This document shows, in pieces, positions 63,511-64,000 of a stretch of 64,000 bases of DNA. The notes under the pieces were generated by a model. The model saw only the letters and a list, made by a program, of their open reading frames with translations, was not told the origin of the DNA and ran no database searches. Source of the stretch: Myxococcales bacterium (GTDB lineage: Bacteria; Myxococcota_A; Bradymonadia; UBA7976; UBA1532); assembly GCA_020633555.1 (NCBI GenBank), contig JACKDL010000028.1, positions 1-64,000 of the forward strand, in the 5' to 3' direction. Position 1 is the stretch's first letter; every line of letters begins with the position of its first letter. The position numbers were made by a program, and so were the translations under genes.

Positions 63511-63608
63511 GGCCCCTCCGGCCGGCGGACGGCCGCAGCATACCCGCGAAGGCGCGCCATCGGCAGGGGGCTTCGACGCCGTTGTGCGCCTGTGGCATCG
63601 TGCGCGCG

Positions 63609-64000
63609 ATGCCCGATCGCGCCCAGCCCCCCCGCGCCCGTGAGCCCGCCGCCGCCCCGCTGGTGGCGCTGGGCTATGCGGTGCTCGGGCTGAGCTGGAT
63701 CCTGCTGTCGGATGGGCTGGTGGAGGCGCTGTTCTCCGACCCCGACCACCGTCGGTGGGTGCAGACCAGCAAGGGCACCGCCTTCGTGCTGGTGACGGCC
63801 GTGGCCCTGTGGGCGGTGGTGCGGGGCCTGCTGCGGCGGTTGGACGGCGCGCGCCAGCGGCTGGCTGCTCGGCAGGCCGAGTGGCGGACCATCTTCACCG
63901 AGCACCCGGCGCCCCTGTTCGTGGTGGCCCCCGACACGGGCGAGGTGCTGGAGAGCAACCGGGCAGCCACCCAGCTCTACGGGCGCTCCATCGAGCACCT
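63609..64000 (+). CDS. Membrane PAS sensor, 3' end outside window
   Basis: 130 residues are visible from ATG 63609 to the edge. Two membrane helices (about 18-37 and 55-73) enclose a short loop, WVQTSKGTAFVLVTAVALW, of a kind often found ahead of PAS-GGDEF or PAS-kinase proteins. A PAS domain begins at about residue 91 (WRTIFTEHPAPLFVVAPDT, then SNRAATQLYGRS). The output domain is not in the window. It is divergent from the zinc-ribbon gene. Confidence 0.8.
   Translation, partial: MPDRAQPPRAREPAAAPLVALGYAVLGLSWILLSDGLVEALFSDPDHRRWVQTSKGTAFVLVTAVALWAVVRGLLRRLDGARQRLAARQAEWRTIFTEHPAPLFVVAPDTGEVLESNRAATQLYGRSIEH

Overview
The window is very GC-rich, densely coded bacterial DNA, most likely from a delta-proteobacterial predator-type lineage (Myxococcota, Bradymonadota or a relative). 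The grounds are a C-terminal MYXO-CTERM-like sorting signal on a giant calcium-binding-repeat protein, many large secreted lipoproteins whose Cys is followed by Gly-rich or Asp/Gly-rich tethers, MopE-type and thrombospondin-3-type repeats, a Ser/Thr kinase with a C-terminal propeller, and an NtrC-type two-component pair. I assign 40 protein-coding genes (two cut by the window edges). I see no tRNA, rRNA, CRISPR array, IS element or phage gene. No gap between genes exceeds about 215 bases; the largest are 253-450, 19493-19706 and 32870-33075.

Layout. 1-3.8 kb: a cut secreted protein, serS, a small protein resembling EF-G domain IV, a divergent unknown gene and an outer-membrane barrel. 3.9-7.6 kb: a Ser/Thr kinase with a C-terminal propeller, then an FHA-like regulator. 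7.8-15 kb: cell-surface lipoproteins (a GGX-repeat protein, a penicillin-acylase-family hydrolase, a CapA-like phosphatase) and a DUF1444-like protein. 15.1-22 kb: two divergent, repeat-rich surface proteins. 22-25 kb: amtB-glnK, a YdeI protein with a CDGSH tail and a small membrane protein. 25.2-27.3 kb: a lipoprotein hydrolase.

27.3-39.9 kb is a complete copper-resistance locus built around one divergent control region. To the left are a histidine kinase, a sigma-54 response regulator, a metal-binding lipoprotein, a Cu+-ATPase and a copper chaperone. To the right are a cusCBA-type tripartite efflux pump. The 206-base region between them holds a very good sigma-54 promoter facing the kinase and two adjacent palindromes at typical enhancer distance. 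This looks like a self-contained, autoregulated sigma-54 copper switch and is the most interesting system in the window. A 1695-residue protein with about 16 MopE-type repeats lies convergent to the pump.

45-53.7 kb: more lipoproteins and secreted proteins (ferritin-like, zinc phospholipase C-like, FG-GAP/UnbV) and a possible HExxH protease. 53.7-58.2 kb: a cell-wall pair, a Slt-type lytic transglycosylase translationally coupled to a GT51 glycosyltransferase with a long AsmA-like N-terminus. 58.2-64 kb: a VOC protein, a WG-repeat protein, a vWA protein with no ordinary start codon, two accessory proteins and the start of a PAS sensor.
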